From the NCBI RefSeq assembly GCF_910589235.1, contig NC_060975.1, positions 858,501 through 922,500 of the forward strand: DNA of 64,000 nt. Reading direction: 5' to 3'. Position 1 is the stretch's first letter. Each line of letters opens with the position of its first letter. The position numbers and the translations under genes are program-made. Of the stretch, positions 63,801 through 64,000 are shown one piece after another. Source of the stretch: Vespa crabro (Eukaryota > Arthropoda > Insecta > Hymenoptera > Vespidae). The notes under the pieces are model-generated. The model worked only from the letters and a program-made list of their open reading frames with translations. It was not told the DNA's origin and ran no database searches.

Positions 63801-64000
63801 GAAACAAAAAAAGAAAAAGAAAAAAAAAAGGAGAAAAGAAAAAGAAGAAGAAGAAGCTCGAAGAAAGTTACCTGTCGTTTTGAGGCAAAGGAAAACCGTC
63901 CAAAGTCCAGGAAAAGTGCGGCGTAGGATTTCCCGTGGCAATGCATTTCAAGGAGACAGAGGGACCCGGTTGAATGGTCTGCTCGATGAATTTGTAGAGG
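41635..64000 (-). CDS. Dscam2: Dscam2/AbsCAM-type cell adhesion receptor (3' part; 5' end outside window)
   Basis: Minus-strand exons in transcript order: 64000(partial)-63872, 63151-62889, 61346-61185, one Ig7 exon (60270-59989 or 54989-54648), 51709-51404, 50919-50620, 49210-49079, 48987-48844, 48474-48318, 47980-47766, 46837-46244, 46127-45858, 45459-45005, 44929-44656, 44589-44419, 44336-44182, 42727-42508, 42086-41996 and 41899-41635 (TAA). All junctions keep phase, giving 1,527 visible residues with the first Ig7. Domains: second half of Ig5, Ig6, Ig7, Ig8, Ig9, FN3 1-4, Ig10, FN3 5-6, one transmembrane helix (LIVPLILSSLAVIAAAGAVF) and a ~330-residue tail with EQREQYYATV, YSEDIYPYATFQL and a terminal FVIAV. 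This is the Dscam architecture. Exactly two Ig7 exons, instead of a large array, points to Dscam2 (AbsCAM in bees). The family mediates isoform-specific homophilic recognition and repulsion of neurites at the cell surface. The last residues could bind PDZ proteins. Confidence 0.92.
42728..44181 (-). other. Intron in the Dscam cytoplasmic region with a purine tract
   Basis: 1.45 kb between the exons ending TLQLRE and beginning SDCNRYT. It contains a GA tract (43170-43207) and a 220-base GAAA-type purine tract (43620-43840). No extra exon with a matching phase was recognised. Confidence 0.6.
43620..43840. repeat. Purine-only GAAA/GA tract
   Basis: About 220 bases composed almost entirely of A and G with drifting GAAA and GA units, inside a Dscam intron. 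On the transcript it is a long polypyrimidine (UUUC) tract. Long Ser/Phe reading frames over it are artefacts. Confidence 0.9.
46838..47765 (-). other. Dscam intron between FN3-2 and FN3-3 with a CT array
   Basis: About 930 bases holding two CT arrays (about 47022-47062 and 47271-47334) and an AAT/AAC-rich patch (47596-47680). No coding segment is seen. Confidence 0.6.
48159..48226. repeat. AAT trinucleotide microsatellite
   Basis: About 22 AAT units in the short intron splitting the second FN3 domain of Dscam (47981-48317). It makes up a fifth of that intron. Confidence 0.93.
49211..50619 (-). other. Dscam intron between Ig9 and FN3-1
   Basis: 1.4 kb with a CA run (about 50107-50127), an AAT array (50304-50357) and a 46-base poly-A (50502-50547; poly-U on the transcript) about 60 bases after the donor. 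No coding segment recognised. Confidence 0.6.
50304..50357. repeat. AAT trinucleotide microsatellite
   Basis: About 18 perfect AAT units within a Dscam intron. Confidence 0.93.
53351..53407. repeat. CTG/GCT trinucleotide repeat
   Basis: An imperfect GCT/CTG run of about 57 bases, intronic to Dscam. On the transcript it reads as CAG/AGC. The Ala-rich reading frame on the plus strand is not supported as a gene. Confidence 0.88.
54030..54099. repeat. AAT trinucleotide microsatellite
   Basis: About 23 AAT units with two GAT interruptions, in the intron downstream of the second Ig7 exon of Dscam. Confidence 0.92.
54142..54204. repeat. Compound CTG and GGT repeat
   Basis: About 14 CTG units run directly into about seven GGT units. 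On the Dscam transcript this is CCA followed by CAG repeats, about 450 bases downstream of the second Ig7 donor. The Ala/Gly-rich frames are artefacts. Confidence 0.92.
54648..54989 (-). CDS. Alternative Ig7 exon B of Dscam2
   Basis: 342 bases, acceptor TGTGCAG, donor GTAAAG, phase 1 at both ends. It encodes a complete Ig domain: VPPTIAPFSFNKDLSEG, a B-strand VTC, TIIWSKDGEPI, and an F-strand HTGNYTCLARN, closing with ELVVR. It aligns with the exon at 59989-60270 (shared PP.I.PFSF, VTC, GD.P..I.W.KDG, GNYTC.A.N) but has about 20 extra residues between strands C and E. The phase match to both neighbours means it can replace the other Ig7 exon without a frameshift. Its codons are GC-richer than most of the window. 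Confidence 0.9.
58746..58790. repeat. Poly-A homopolymer (45 bases)
   Basis: One uninterrupted A run inside the Dscam Ig7 intron (poly-U on the transcript). Comparable runs occur at 2219-2262, 33422-33464 and 50502-50547, so long homopolymers are a general property of this genome or assembly. Confidence 0.95.
59092..59152. repeat. AAG trinucleotide repeat
   Basis: An imperfect AAG/AAGGAG run of about 60 bases, about 840 bases downstream of the first Ig7 donor on the transcript (read as CUU repeats there). The Lys-rich reading frame is an artefact. Confidence 0.9.
59989..60270 (-). CDS. Alternative Ig7 exon A of Dscam2
   Basis: 282 bases, acceptor TTTGCAG, donor GTACGC, phase 1 at both ends. 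It encodes a compact Ig domain: VPPKIDPFSFPANPQEG, VTCVVSEGDSPLKITW, LKDGKPL, HNGNYTCVASNEASKTS, ending SLKVH. It sits 5' of exon B in the transcript. The rest of the molecule supplies ten Ig and six FN3 positions with only one Ig7 slot, so the two exons are inferred to be mutually exclusive, as known for Dscam2 of flies and AbsCAM of honeybee. Confidence 0.9.
60271..61184 (-). other. Dscam intron between Ig6 and Ig7 exon A
   Basis: About 910 bases of AT-rich sequence with a GA/GATA tract (60768-60855) and a poly-A (61008-61030). No coding segment recognised. Confidence 0.6.
61347..62888 (-). other. Dscam intron within Ig6
   Basis: 1.5 kb with poly-T (61400-61430), TA runs and a CA run (62512-62532). 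Nothing coding was recognised. Confidence 0.6.
63152..63871 (-). other. Dscam intron within Ig5
   Basis: 720 bases, with A-rich tracts (63318-63370) and purine-rich sequence near 63780-63860, next to the donor. No coding segment recognised. Confidence 0.6.

Overview
The window is a gene-dense, AT-rich animal nuclear segment with many microsatellites and long homopolymers. Most coding introns are short with GT-AG borders (one appears to be GC-AG). The gene set is insect. It includes Diap1-like IAP, fizzy, inturned, Bap55 and a Dscam with exactly two alternative Ig7 exons, which points to an insect and probably to a hymenopteran such as a wasp or bee. The species cannot be fixed from the sequence alone. 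All exon chains below were built by hand from splice signals, reading phase and family resemblance, and no transcript data were used.

Layout: (1) 1-4146, non-coding DNA upstream of an IAP, including a diverged ~140 bp repeat pair. (2) 4213-5478 (+), Diap1-type inhibitor of apoptosis. (3) 5479-10839, a gene-poor stretch. (4) 10840-13487 (-), Cdc14 phosphatase. (5) 15724-17883 (+), Cdc20/fizzy. (6) 18561-22279 (+), inturned. (7) 23268-24364 (-), an F-box protein with an FBA sugar-binding domain. (8) 25204-26161 (-), ribosomal protein L18A. (9) 30726-35603 (+), CLN3/battenin, followed by a 230 bp GA tract. (10) 37555-39455 (-), the actin-related BAF subunit Bap55. (11) 41635 to beyond 64000 (-), the 3' two-thirds of a Dscam2/AbsCAM-type neuronal adhesion receptor.

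Functionally, Cdc14 and Cdc20/fizzy are divergently arranged neighbours. Both act at mitotic exit, Cdc20 as the APC/C activator and Cdc14 as the phosphatase that reverses CDK phosphorylation. The rest is a mixture of housekeeping and developmental genes with no evident operon-like logic: apoptosis control, planar polarity and cilia, glycoprotein quality control, ribosome, lysosome, chromatin remodelling and neural wiring.

The most informative region is the Dscam locus. It has two phase-compatible Ig7 exons 5 kb apart, a probable GC-AG intron, a possible alternative cytoplasmic tail made by retention of a 66 bp intron, and dense trinucleotide repeats in the intron downstream of the second Ig7 exon. 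Other points worth checking are a stop-free 102 bp intron in the IAP gene and an unusual C-terminal exon in Bap55. No tRNA, rRNA, CRISPR array or intact transposase gene was recognised.
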